Assembly: GCF_000150275.1 (NCBI RefSeq)
Contig: NW_002060947.1
Coordinates: forward strand, 5,070,702 to 5,134,701
Reading direction: 5' to 3'
DNA length: 64,000 bases
Origin: Trichoplax adhaerens
Taxonomy: Eukaryota > Placozoa > Uniplacotomia > Trichoplacea > Trichoplacidae
The notes under the pieces: generated by a model
What the model was told of the DNA's origin: nothing
The model's database searches: none
What the model saw: the letters and a program-made list of their open reading frames with translations, nothing else
Position numbers and translations under genes: made by a program
In this document: positions 51,553-62,829 of the stretch, one piece after another
How positions within the stretch are numbered: the stretch's first letter is position 1
Layout of the letters: the number at the start of each line of letters is the position of its first letter

Positions 51553-52007
51553 TCTCCTATTAAGGTATAACAATAATACTGTTGCTGTTTACGAATTATA
51601 CGGTTCCTATATAAACGGGAACATTTGAGTTCAGTGGTGGTAAAAAGTTGTAGATGTATCTTTGCTAATAATAGTTTCATCTTTACAGTGTTTTGCTGTA
51701 TGTCTTTAACGTTAAGTAAAAGGACATTTAAGCCAGTAGCTACTTATAGACTTTTACTGTACGTTACCTTGTCGCAGAAGTGAAATTGTGACAATGTTGC
51801 ATTATTAATTAATGAATACCGTGCTAATTAGAAATTGTTTGATTCATATTTTGAGTAGGACATCTCCTTGCCAAATATATTGTTCAAATTCAGTGATAAA
51901 TGATTTTTGTCATGAATTTCATATAGATAAGAGATCTAATATTTCAGTTGTTATCATATTTCGCTCTGAAATAAAGTATATACTGAGGATAGAAAGGCTA
52001 CTGCCTT

Positions 52008-52190
52008 AAACCAGCTTCGTGACAAGGATAACGTAAAACAGATCTCTAAATTACTAAAATCTCCGGAATTCAGTATCCTTAACTATCTCGCAAGAATTTA
52101 GACGCCTTTGCTTCTACGTTAAACGACTAGAGAATTCTGATTTTATTCAGCTATCTACTGAGCTTAAGTACCCTTCGGTAGCAGCTAACA
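52008..52190 (+). repeat. Probable diverged, truncated copy 4 of the 630-bp repeat
   Basis: CAGCTTCGTGACAAGGATAA aligns with CAGCTTCGCAACAAGATAAC at the left end of the other copies. About 80-110 bases later ACGCCTTTGCTTCTACGTTA matches ACGCCTCGTATTTTACGTTA, followed by AAACGACTAG..GAATTCTGATTTTATT against AAACACTAAG..GAATCGACTTTATT. Similarity fades after that. Length and spacing fit an older 5' fragment. Confidence 0.55.
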
Positions 52191-55011
52191 TGAACGAGGT
52201 ATCATAAGATTATGAAAGTTAATTCATATTAGCTAGATAAATAAATACTGAAATATTTATAATCGTAGATACGCACCGAATGATTCTAGATAACTAGACT
52301 ATAGTATGCCATACATAGAATTATTTATGGTATCACCTATAATTGAGTATTTTCAGGATATTAATGTCAAGCGTTGCAAGATGTAGTACTATGATCAATT
52401 AACATCAGTTACCATACAAGAACTCTTACTACACTTCAGCATAATTTACTACCACAAATAATAACTATCGTGGTTTTACTATTAGTTATTACTAGTTAGT
52501 ACATAAGTAAACGCTTAATTACCTAAATTCCGTTAGCTACTTATTCACGGTAATTCGTACGGTGATAGCTACTTATCATTAATTAATACTAGTAAGTTTT
52601 CGATGTTTCAAAACCTTCCTGCAGCTTGTTAGTTACTGTGCCTCATAAATAATGCTAAGAATTAGCTGTCGTTCGGTTATATTTTAAAAAATGAAATCAT
52701 TTATTACTTTGAGGTGAGTAAATATTAGATTTTCCATATATGATCCGAAATTTTTTTCCCGCGATACTTTTAATTGTTCCCTATTTTAATATACTGCATT
52801 ATGTAATACTCAAGATAACTATTTTGCTTTATGTTTGTAAAATAATAAATTTGATGAACTATTCTTCCTAATTGATGGTAATTATCATGAATAATTACTT
52901 CTATATGCTACAGTTACGCGTTCTTGTTGCCGTTAATAACTGGCAGTACTGTATTATCTTGGTTTAGAAGTATTCCTCAGTTGTTACTTATTGGTGAATT
53001 AAGTACCTTATTTTATTTGTATAAACTTTAAGTCAAACTTTTTTAGTAGTGTTACTGCAGCTGATAGATATAATGCATAAATGCATATGGATAAAATGAC
53101 ATATTTTATTTGAAGCAAGCTTACGGAAAGAATCAGAATAAGACTGGCTAAATTGCTACTACAAGGTAGAGAAGCAGCAGTACACTCTGGCGTAAAATCT
53201 CATAGGCTAATTCCATTTAATAAAATTTTTCTTATTCATTACCACGTAATATGATTGTTCGTTATAATTATTAAGAAATTAAATTCTGCTCTAGCCTTAT
53301 TAACGGACATCGTAAAGCAATTTCATTGCTAAGGTAGCTATGACATTCGTTGACTTGCGAGTTTATAATGGTTGTATGCATGGAATTGCATGCTATTATG
53401 ATATTCTGACAAAAACTAACTCGTAGCATATAGGTTGTTAATTAGTTAAATGACAGAGATACACACGTATTTCAAGCACAGATATATTAATATTCTCTTA
53501 TCTATGGTAATTGCATTAGAATATAAATAAAAAATTATTGTTTTGGTTACCAAATATCCTTTAGAGCTGTTACTGAAATTCTTTTGTTATAAAAATTGCA
53601 AAATATATTTTTATCAATCCATTAATTAAGGACAATCTCTATGTAACGAATTTTTCAAAATGAAATAAACGGATGGCTTGGAATCAAGTTACAATAGCTA
53701 GTTCGAGAATTATTAATAATTATAGCTTAGTTGCAAACAGGCATTAGAGGGGTAGTTCTAATTAATACCAAACTACGTAGTAAATTTACTAAATTAACGA
53801 AGGAAAAGCATAGTTTTTTTCATATTATCTCCCAAGCGATTACCACAACCTCGATCGTTAGCAAGTATACTATACTACAATGGGATATTTAAATCGATGT
53901 TCAAGTCCTTTCTTAATTAGGTTTGGAGATAGCGTTGTGGTAATTATTGGCTTTCATGATAAAGGATAAGAAGGCACCATGCAATACTAGGATTTACCAA
54001 TGACGAAAGTATTGCCAGTAAGAAATTTGGTTTAATGACCTTTACTATTAAAAATGGATTTCCCTTGATCTAAAAACTAAGAGCTACACAGTAGCATTCG
54101 AAAGACAAATAAGAAATCCAAGGAAAAAACTGACTTAGTCATTTAAACTACCCGTTCAAATATTCACATTGTTTGAAATCGTATTTTGCCTTATGTTACC
54201 AGAATATCCCAAATTGTTCTTGCGGACCTATAATAAAATAATCGAAGGTATCGTAGCCAACTGCAGTATATAATGAAATCATTATCTATTGACGCATCTA
54301 AGATATCTCATTTTATGCTTTCTTGTTGAAAATATCAGCTATAGTAATTATAATTATTAATATTTTAACATCGATATTGCAGCACTGATAATATTTAGTT
54401 GCATTAATGTAGACTATTAATATAATTTAGTCTACTTTGTTTTTAATTAGGTATTGTAAAAAGCATCCACACTTTTCTATACAATTTACTTCATTGTCGT
54501 AGCATAGGTATGCTAGTTATCGTTGCAGATTTGTAGTAGGAATTATTCATTTGCTATTAAATGCTCAGAAGACAGTTTCAGCTCACAAACTAGCTAGGTA
54601 CAGCCCAGACCTTCAACAGTCATAGTTGTTCTCCCCTAGGTTTGTAGTCAAGAAACGAGTAATCTTTTCATTCTTGGTATTGCAATTATAATATGTGATC
54701 TTAATCTATTCAATGCATTAACATAAAAAAATTTAATGAACTAAGTGCTTTGCCGTAAGTTTACATAAGGTTTCACGTGAGACAAATAATTTGGCATTTT
54801 TATTATTTTTATGCCCAATACTACTTCATGAATACTAGAACGGTTATAACTTACTAAATAGTATTTGAAGAATTTATTTTACTGTTAGTTGCGAGCATTG
54901 CGACAAATCACAGGCTAGATGCTAGAATGATTAATCTGATTCCTAAGAATACGGTTTAATAGATTTTCATTTTATATCATCATAAGGGAATACGAAGAAT
55001 ACTGTTGTTTA
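52191..55011. other. Spacer between repeat copy 4 and receptor F
   Basis: AT-rich, no gene seen. A perfect 11-bp inverted repeat, ATTACCACAAC (53,839-53,849) and GTTGTGGTAAT (53,934-53,944), bounds about 106 bp. Confidence 0.45.
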
Positions 55012-55968
55012 CTACCTAAGATGTTTACCAATGATACATCGGAATAAATTTGTAGTGCCGTCTCCGATATTTCTATTGAATGATAAGTAAAAGCATGGGT
55101 TGATGATGCTAATAATCACAGTAATAACAAATGAAGATAGTGATATATAATATAGATTTTGATCATCACGTCTAAGTCTATGAAATGTAACACCAGTTAC
55201 TGCCATGCCGAATGTCGTCGCAAAGAATGGCCATGCTAATCGAAGATACGACAAACCAATAATAGGCATCATTTTAATAAATTTTTTTGTCTTACATCGG
55301 TCTTGTAATTGCTAATCTGGCAATATTTGGCCAGGTCTAACGCGATTTTTCAGGTAATTGATGATTTTACTGTAAAGATAAGCCTTTAAGGTTGCTGATA
55401 AAATATACATTATTCTTGCTAAGAATATTATATAAATAGATAAGCTAGTATTAAATGATTCTAAGTCGCAAAACAGCGGATCATCGATATCACTCTTAAC
55501 AAACCACAATGATGGCAAAGCTACGCAGATACTAAATAGTATGGAACCAGTAATTGCAAACATCACAATTTTGCGCTTATGATTCTTATACCATAACGAA
55601 AATGGCTTAATGATTGCATAGTAGCGATCAAAGCTGATTAAACATAGCGTGGAAATTGAAATAGCAAAGGATAGAAAAAGAACATACATGGAAGCAGGAC
55701 AAAACATTTTCCTGTACTATACGTTATTGAGATAGTGGAGATAAGGAAGAGGGCAATAAGTGCAATGAATAGCATAAGATCAGAAAGATGAGACGTCAGA
55801 ATTATCATATAAGTTATCGAATGTAATTTTTTATTACTTACTAATAATTACAATAGAAAGAAATAAGTTTAGAAGTAACCCAATAACAATTATAAATAGG
55901 CTAAATGTTGGTAAAATATTAAAGATTTCAGATAGTGTAACATTCGAACCGTTGGACAGATTTATCAT
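55012..55968 (-). pseudogene. Class A GPCR pseudogene, receptor F
   Basis: Starts MINLSNGSNVTLSE at 55,968. TM1 (VIGLLLNLFLSIVIIS) runs into TAA TAA near 55,830-55,845; TM2 (ITYMIILTSHLSDLMLF) follows in another frame. A second frame change near 55,703-55,709 precedes MFCPASMYVLFL (TM3). From there SFDRYYAIIKPFSLWY, ECL2 DIDDPLFCDLE, TM5 and RVRPGQILPD are open. A TAG at 55,312-55,314 stands where receptor G has Gln; the same frame then continues QLQDRCKTKKFIKM, TM6 AWPFF, TM7 SIINPCFYLSFNRNIG. Closest by motif to receptors G and H. Two frame breaks plus one stop make it non-functional unless these are sequencing errors. Confidence 0.9.
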
Positions 55969-56495
55969 GATTCTCTCCAAAAAGAACCTAATTTTGAAAG
56001 CAAGTCAGTGTATATGTTATGCAATATTACATGTACTTAATTGAGATTTAAGCTGTCAGAAGAGGTTAAAAAAATTAAAATACGGATGTTAATATTTATT
56101 AAAGGGGTTGCATCTGGCAAATCTCGGCGTAACTTAATTTGATTGTTTATCCAAAGCTTCAAGGGAAGCTGTTATCTAAAACCTTATTAAAATATGAAAG
56201 ATAAAGCTCATTAAAACTTCGTTCGCTATATTTTTCTCAGTATCGTTTATTTATCGTCAACGTAATCATAATTTTGGAATGTGTATACAAAATATATCAA
56301 GATACTGAATAGGTGATTCTAAGATGGTAATATCCAGCTGTTATGCTGAACTAGAATTTTAATTAGACCATTAACTTTTGAAGACTCATTAGCTAATTTT
56401 AATAGATATCATTCTTCATAATTAAATCAGAATTATTTGATTATAGAGGCGGATGTCAAGTTATAATTATAATTTATTGCCATCTAATATACTTA
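55969..56495. other. Upstream of receptor F
   Basis: No feature recognised; AT-rich. Confidence 0.45.
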
Positions 56496-57123
56496 TGTCA
56501 CAAAAAAGCTTTGCAACAAGATAGCGTAATGTACAATCAATAAGTCAATTCCTTGAACCACGTATCAAGGAACGATATCTGTACTATCACAAATACTTTT
56601 GCTCTGCTAGCAGACTGCACAAAGACTTAAACGCCTCGTATTTTACGTTAAACACTAAGTTTGAGAATCGACTTTATTACACGATATACTGCATTTATAT
56701 ACTATTCCTCAATAGTTCATGAGTCATAGTTAGTACGATTAACTTTGGAATCATTCACTGAATTAGATATTAATTTTAGCTACTGCTCCCTTACTGCAGA
56801 CAACAGTATTTACGAACATAGATGTGTAATGACTAATACAGAATAGTCAGATTGCGATATGTCCTATCACAGAACATTTCCATGATAATTTACAATCTAC
56901 CATAAGTAAATTACAATCACAATGATTCGAACTGTAAGTAGATAATTTGCATTCCCTATTATAACTATTAATTCAGTATGTGTATATGTGTCACTGTCAT
57001 AAAAAGTCAGTGCTATATTAAAACACAGTATATCCAAATTAGAAGTTAACTAAATAAGGATAAGCTAACAGAATTATTCTAACATAGATATTTCTACTCT
57101 AATACAGTATATAACACTGTCAC
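56496..57123 (+). repeat. Interspersed repeat, about 630 bp, copy 3
   Basis: Begins TGTCACAAAAAAGCTTTGCA and ends ACAGTATATAACACTGTCAC. Same orientation as copies 1 and 2, with few substitutions and one-base indels. The 63-codon open frame of copies 1 and 2 is interrupted here (one base missing in the stretch TATTAATTCAGTATG, near 56,970), so that frame is probably not a protein. Confidence 0.9.
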
Positions 57124-58341
57124 AGCTTATAATTATTGGTACCGGGGACTCGACTTTTCAGTGAAATACTACTAACAAACAGCTTTATAGTATTGTTACT
57201 TTATATGCTTGGACTCATAAGCTAGTTCTAATAAACTTTATTTGTATTAACAGGTAAGGCCTAACTATACCAGTTTAGGGTTGAAACTTTGTTAGAAAGT
57301 TGCTATACAGTCGTAATAGAATAGATATTTCTTAGCTTTAATACAAATCTCAGAGATTACTTTAATGTAAGCAAATCAAAACTTCACAGTCTACTTTGCT
57401 ACAATAAAGGAAAACCCTTCTGTGTGCTGCTGTCTTGTATTTTAAAGGATTCAAAAATATGTTAAGGTCAGAAATTTTTAATTATTGAAATAAATCTTTC
57501 TTACTCTAACAGGGCATATGGCAATCTTAAGTAAGCAGCCTTTAGCGAAAGTTGTTTACGATTAATGTATCCTGGATGAGCTATTTTACATGTTAATTTT
57601 AAGTAAAACTCAAATTTAGACAGTTAATACAAAAAATAGATAATAGATGTGCGTTGATAAGAAAATTAATCTAACAACTAGACGGCAATTTTTTACAGTC
57701 TACAAATATAAGTTTTATTTCTGGATGATGAAACTCTTTATGTTTTACAAGATGGTCAGCGTATAGTTTGTATTTAAGCGATGTAAAGATCTACTTTAAA
57801 CCTTATAAGCTTCATTTATTGAGGAGCTACATGTTGCAATAAGTTACTACTTAGGTATCGTAGTAGTTGTTACTACTATCATGGTATACCTTAAGCAGTG
57901 CGATAAGCATGATAATTAATATGCTACCATACATATATTGATTGAAGAACGATATTTTAGGATAGATGCGTTTGATACTAGTTAGCTGATATGAAACCTG
58001 ACTTCATTTCAATTTCCTTTTCAATTATTGCTGAACTTCAATTTAAAAATTCCAAAGATATGATTTTCAAATTTTTAGATATTATATTAGTTTAAGTAAA
58101 GAAATATAGCAATATTTACAGCCATGCGATGATTTTCACTTGTTGTTAGCTAATAATAATACAAAAAGTTGAAACTAATATGCTGACTAGCGATAATATA
58201 TAAAAGTATAATTGTGTTTGGCAATGCAATAGTGGTACAAATAGCATTTACTTTCTTTAGTAATATTGTAATAGGTTTATGTTAAGTTAAGGGTTCGAGA
58301 TAGCTTTGAGTTTATTGTAATAGACTCGCTAGGTAGACTCT
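57124..58341. other. Spacer between repeat copy 3 and receptor G
   Basis: No gene or repeat recognised. Confidence 0.45.
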
Positions 58342-59295
58342 CTATTTACAAGTTTTAAATGTTGTAACCAATTGAACTATACTATACGTTCCTGCTCTAA
58401 TATTTTTATCATAAATAAAATATAGGATCGGATTTGCAATTGATATCATAGATGACGCTGAAAATGATAATATGGCGAGATTGTAATGTACTAGATTTTC
58501 ACTTTTCAACTGACGATAATTTATACCTGTAATGGCAAAGCCTGTCAGGACGGCATAGAGCGGCCATGATAATAATAAAAACGACACACCCACAATAATC
58601 ATCATTTTAATGAAGTTTTTCTTCCGTCGGCGATCCTGTATGAGCTGATCTTGTAAAACAACTCCAGGTCTGACATAGTTTCTCATACTGTAGATAATTT
58701 TACCATATACGATTGTCATAAATATTGCGGGAAAAATGTAAAATGTAACTGTGACTGATATCAGATATACCGAATTGTAAGTGCTATTAATTACGAAATC
58801 ACATAAGAAAGGATCATCAGGATAATTAGTGGCTAAAAATACTGATGGTATTGCTGCAAGTGTACAAAATCCTATTGAAAAAGGAATCCCAAGTTTAATA
58901 AATTTAAATCTGTGTCTACGGTACCATTGCGATAACGGTTTTACAATGGCAAAGTATCTATCGATACATATTAGGCATAGAGATGTGATGGAAATTGCAG
59001 AGGAGACGAACGCTAGATAGATGAACAATCGGCAAATTAGTGATCCTTGAAAGAGAGGCACGTTCGATAAATTAAATAAAAAGGGTATAGTTGTACCAGC
59101 CGTGTTAGTAACCAAATCGCAGATGGATGCCACTAGGATAACCGTATATTTACCTTTGCGTAATTTTTCGTTATATAATATAATCACGGATAATATGAGA
59201 TTAAGAAAAATTCCAGATACAGTTATGATATTGCCAAAGACAACGGAATAATCTTCTGAATATGATTCTATACTCATATTGGACAGGTTAGCCAT
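58342..59295 (-). CDS. Class A GPCR, intact, receptor G
   Basis: Single-exon receptor of 317 residues. The N terminus MANLSNMSIE has two glycosylation sites. Motifs: VSGIFLNLILSVIILYN (TM1), LVASICDLVTN (TM2), LICRLFIYL (TM3 Cys) and CIDRYFAIVKPLSQWYRRHR. ECL2 is NYPDDPFLCDF, TM5 ends TIVYGKI, and YVRPGVVLQDQLIQDRRRKK follows. TM6 is LLLSWPLY, then AITGINYRQLKS and TM7 SIANPILYFIYDKNIRAG. It is the intact representative of the second sub-family (with the broken F and H), marked by RPG..LQDQL and the AITG..RQL loop rather than ITQKSLRQ. Confidence 0.93.
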   Translation of the reverse strand: MANLSNMSIESYSEDYSVVFGNIITVSGIFLNLILSVIILYNEKLRKGKYTVILVASICDLVTNTAGTTIPFLFNLSNVPLFQGSLICRLFIYLAFVSSAISITSLCLICIDRYFAIVKPLSQWYRRHRFKFIKLGIPFSIGFCTLAAIPSVFLATNYPDDPFLCDFVINSTYNSVYLISVTVTFYIFPAIFMTIVYGKIIYSMRNYVRPGVVLQDQLIQDRRRKKNFIKMMIIVGVSFLLLSWPLYAVLTGFAITGINYRQLKSENLVHYNLAILSFSASSMISIANPILYFIYDKNIRAGTYSIVQLVTTFKTCK

Positions 59296-62200
59296 GTATC
59301 AGCTCTAGGTTAACCCTAGTTGGTTTGTTGCAGTTTACTTTAAATAAATTAATAGAAACAAACAAACTGCTAACAGCTTTAGTTAATTTATAATATACTC
59401 GACTTAGAGAGCTTGCTTCAGAATTACTTTTCCGACATTTACAGAGTATGAAATTTGAAGTTTAGAGTATTTCCTTTTGTATTAAGGTCAGAAGTTCTTG
59501 CAATCGCAATGGAAGTGAATCCTAATGTAAAATGAGGAAATTTTATATAATCTTCCTAATCCGTGAAACTTTCAGCTACTGATAATTACTATGCTTAGGT
59601 CTAATTCTTATAGAGGTGAATAAAAATACATTAATATTTGCTGTATTTTTAATCGATGCTAATCTTGAATAAAATCAGAAACGGGTTGGTATAATTTGTA
59701 ACTAAGATACTCTATAGCTTATGTAATATCTATAAAATTAGTTTAAAGAGGTTGAATTTAAGTTTATTCATTCAGCATTATGCAATAGAATCGTAATCTA
59801 TATTCCCATAGCAACGTAGCAAATAAATTATTTATCCGATGACGTTTTATATGTATGAATTAATTTGCAATTACACCATCGGCTATAAGATAAAAACCAT
59901 ATTTCTTTAATTGTTCTAGTCATTTACAAGGTATCTAGTAAATGCAGTGATTGCTATTATAGTGTATAGCAGTTCATATTAGTGATTTCTCGCAGACTAT
60001 AATCTAACTAGAATAATAGTTATCATCAATCTTACCGATACTATAACTTTACTACATCAAAGCATAGGAATACTAGAAATTATTCTTAAAATAACGTAGG
60101 AATGTATATGTTATACTAATTATATTTCACATATTTGCAATGATTAATTATTAAATGTTATAATTTGCGATGATTTTAAAGTTAGCTGTCATTATTGATC
60201 AATTTATTAATTATTTTATAATGCTAGCATTTAGATTTTCATACAGAAAATGCAAAATTTTTGACCCTTAACGCAAGATTTGAATATCCTCGTTTCTTGC
60301 AATAGAACCAATTACTAAGTATTATGCATTCTTCAGTCTAGCCAATTGCAATGAAGTTTATTGTACTGATCTTATAGTAATAATTATTATTTACTAATAA
60401 AGGTCTTTATTAGATAGCTTCTTTAGCGGAAGTGCCAACAGCAGAGATGATTTTGTCTAAATAATACTCGTATGAACCTGTTACGGAGCAAAGCACCGTA
60501 CTTGCTAATTAAATAGATTTTGTCAGTATTTAGTTAATGGATCATATTGGTAAGCGATAATTGAAATTAAGAATATTAATGTCTGGATTGCTAGACGACA
60601 AAAGGCATAATTGTATTTGCAATTAATTAGTAGAGCCTATATACAGTAGGTATTAATAATGGCGACACGTTAGCACCCGCTACTGTGCGACCGAAAGTAG
60701 TAAAGAACTACCATACAGTAGATCCCCAGGTGTAGTGGAGCAAAGCATAAGTAATCTATTAGTTTAGTGTAGTAGTTCGCAACATAAGTTTGTGACAGAA
60801 CCTAAGAAGCTTCTCTAACCACTATTGCTAGTAATGTTTGTAATATCAAATTTTGTTGTACGCATTTGTACCTTACCGTGACGCTTCTTCAAGCCAATAA
60901 TGTTGTAAACGATAAATATGTTAATAAAATTTTGTAGATATTCAATTTTTTTAATCTCAGTGCGATCAGCTAGAAAAGTACAACAAATGTTATAGGAATT
61001 AAAGATACTGGAGCTATAATTATAATAGAGTAGCTTTGGTTAGTAAATGAGCATGTCTTGCGTATTTTGTGAAAATAAGTACCTTAAGGTATAGCGACAG
61101 TATGCATAGATGGGCGACTAATATGGTATTGCGCTCAATCTCCATAGGTGAATATGTCTATACTGTTATATACAGCTATATTTTTAGATATTAATCTATG
61201 CACATATGCATTTTATTAATATAAGAATAATAAATAGCACATACTTGCTACGGGACTCGCTCTATGTGATGAGATAAAATTTATAAGGTTATGATAATTA
61301 TATTCTATCGAGAAAAATAAGCCCTGGTACCTGTATGCATTGTATAAAGTCATAGAACTATATAAAGGGCTCGATATCTTACGGAAAAGACGATTCTCAA
61401 TTAGGTTGTAGTAAAGAACACTATGCTACCTCATTATCTGGCTCAATAAAAGGTCTTAACTATAAACGATACCATTTATCTTGTACTAATAGGAAATACT
61501 GGAACAGGTTAGTTTCCTCCACTACAGATCTCTGAGAGTTAAACTGAGATCGACTTACAATAGATAGTAAAGTTTTGGTCTGCTTACAAAGGCTGGTTTG
61601 AGACAATACTATAACATGACAATATGATTCTAGTCATTCTACTAACTTTATAGTATATTATTGTAATTATTTTTAATGTGAGACTACAGACATTGCTATC
61701 TTTGATGAAATCTTACAAAAATGATATTGTACCGGTCTGTATCAGAATTTCTTTATAATTGGAAATATTGTCAAAAGTTATTTGTTGCCCATTATTGCAG
61801 CGTTATCATGAGTTACTATTAGTAAGATAGCCTAAAGCTCTGATAAGCTTCATCTCTGCTGTAATGAAACCGCTACGTGTAAGCACAATCTACGATTTTG
61901 CAGTAGATGTAGAGGATATAGAATTATTAGTATCACAAATAAGTAGGAGATCAATGCCTATCAATCTTATTAGGATCGTGACTACACATATTTGCCAAAT
62001 GCTTAATATTAATAATATATAAAGATAGGTATTTGAAATAAAGAAAGCTGATAGAGTTAGTANNNNNNNNNNNNNNNNNNNNNNNNNNNNNNNNNNNNNN
62101 NNNNNNNNNNNNAGGACTAATAGAGTATATAAATGGAATAGCAATCAATAAAAAGTAGAAAGAGTTACGTTATAAAGTGTTGTGAGTAGATGTGCACTTC

Positions 62201-62829
62201 GCACAGGTTCCAATTACTGTACCCTAGGCTAGGTATAGATAATCTTATGGATGGAAGTAAAATTGACTATACACACTGGGTTATTTCTTGTGTTTTTTAT
62301 TGGGTAAGTAAGGGTTATGAGATACTTATAAGCTACTAAATATGCCTATTAGATATTACTTTCTTCAATTCAATTAAATTAATTCCGATGATACCATACA
62401 GACATTGAACTTGATGGTGATGATTATACTCTTCCATTACTCTTTTTCGCTTTAAATAAATATTTTGACGAAATTACTTAAGCATTGAAAGATAAGTTAT
62501 CATGAGGCAAACAACAATTGTTGCTGTATGTATGCCTGAATAGCGAAATTACAGTCGTCAGAAGGTATACATGTAAGTATTCAAAAATATACAATAGTTA
62601 ATCTAATTTCGTTTATTCTTTTCAATTCATCGATAATTTTATGATTGCATTGCTGCGATACGTAAAGTCCACGAAATAAATTAGATTAATCTGATAACTA
62701 TTGTGCAGAATCGCTCTCTGCTTAACTAAGCCAAATTATTGATTTGTAAATTAAAAGTAGTTTTTATTGTAGACATTAATATAAGCTTTAGCCACCTTAA
62801 AAATTCGAGTTATCAACCCGTTTATTTCG
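59296..62829. other. Spacer between receptors G and H, with an N gap
   Basis: AT-rich; no receptor motif found. On the minus strand 61,890-62,148 is open across the 50-N gap with hydrophobic runs (FFISNTYLYILLILSIWQIC), but no family motif supports it. A slightly more GC-rich patch lies near 60,660-60,750 without any recognised feature. Confidence 0.4.
62063..62112. other. Assembly gap of 50 N
   Basis: Fixed-size run of N; true size unknown. Any open frame across it is unsupported. Confidence 0.95.

Larger units (their letters stand above)
50273..52007. other. Spacer upstream of receptor E
   Basis: AT-rich, with two hairpin-forming sequences at 50,938-50,973 and 51,532-51,552 (listed separately). 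Small open frames at 51,009-51,218 (-) and 51,812-52,009 (+) have no recognisable similarity. Confidence 0.4.

Noticed and set aside
55312-55314. Reassigned TAG = Gln code, suggested by receptor F
   Set aside because: The TAG in receptor B (32,905-32,907) falls at a hydrophobic/Cys site, and TAA/TAG/TGA act as ordinary stops at intact genes.
61890-62148. Hydrophobic minus-strand frame near receptor H
   Set aside because: Runs through 50 N and lacks DRY, NPxxY or the ECL2 motif; not supported as a receptor.
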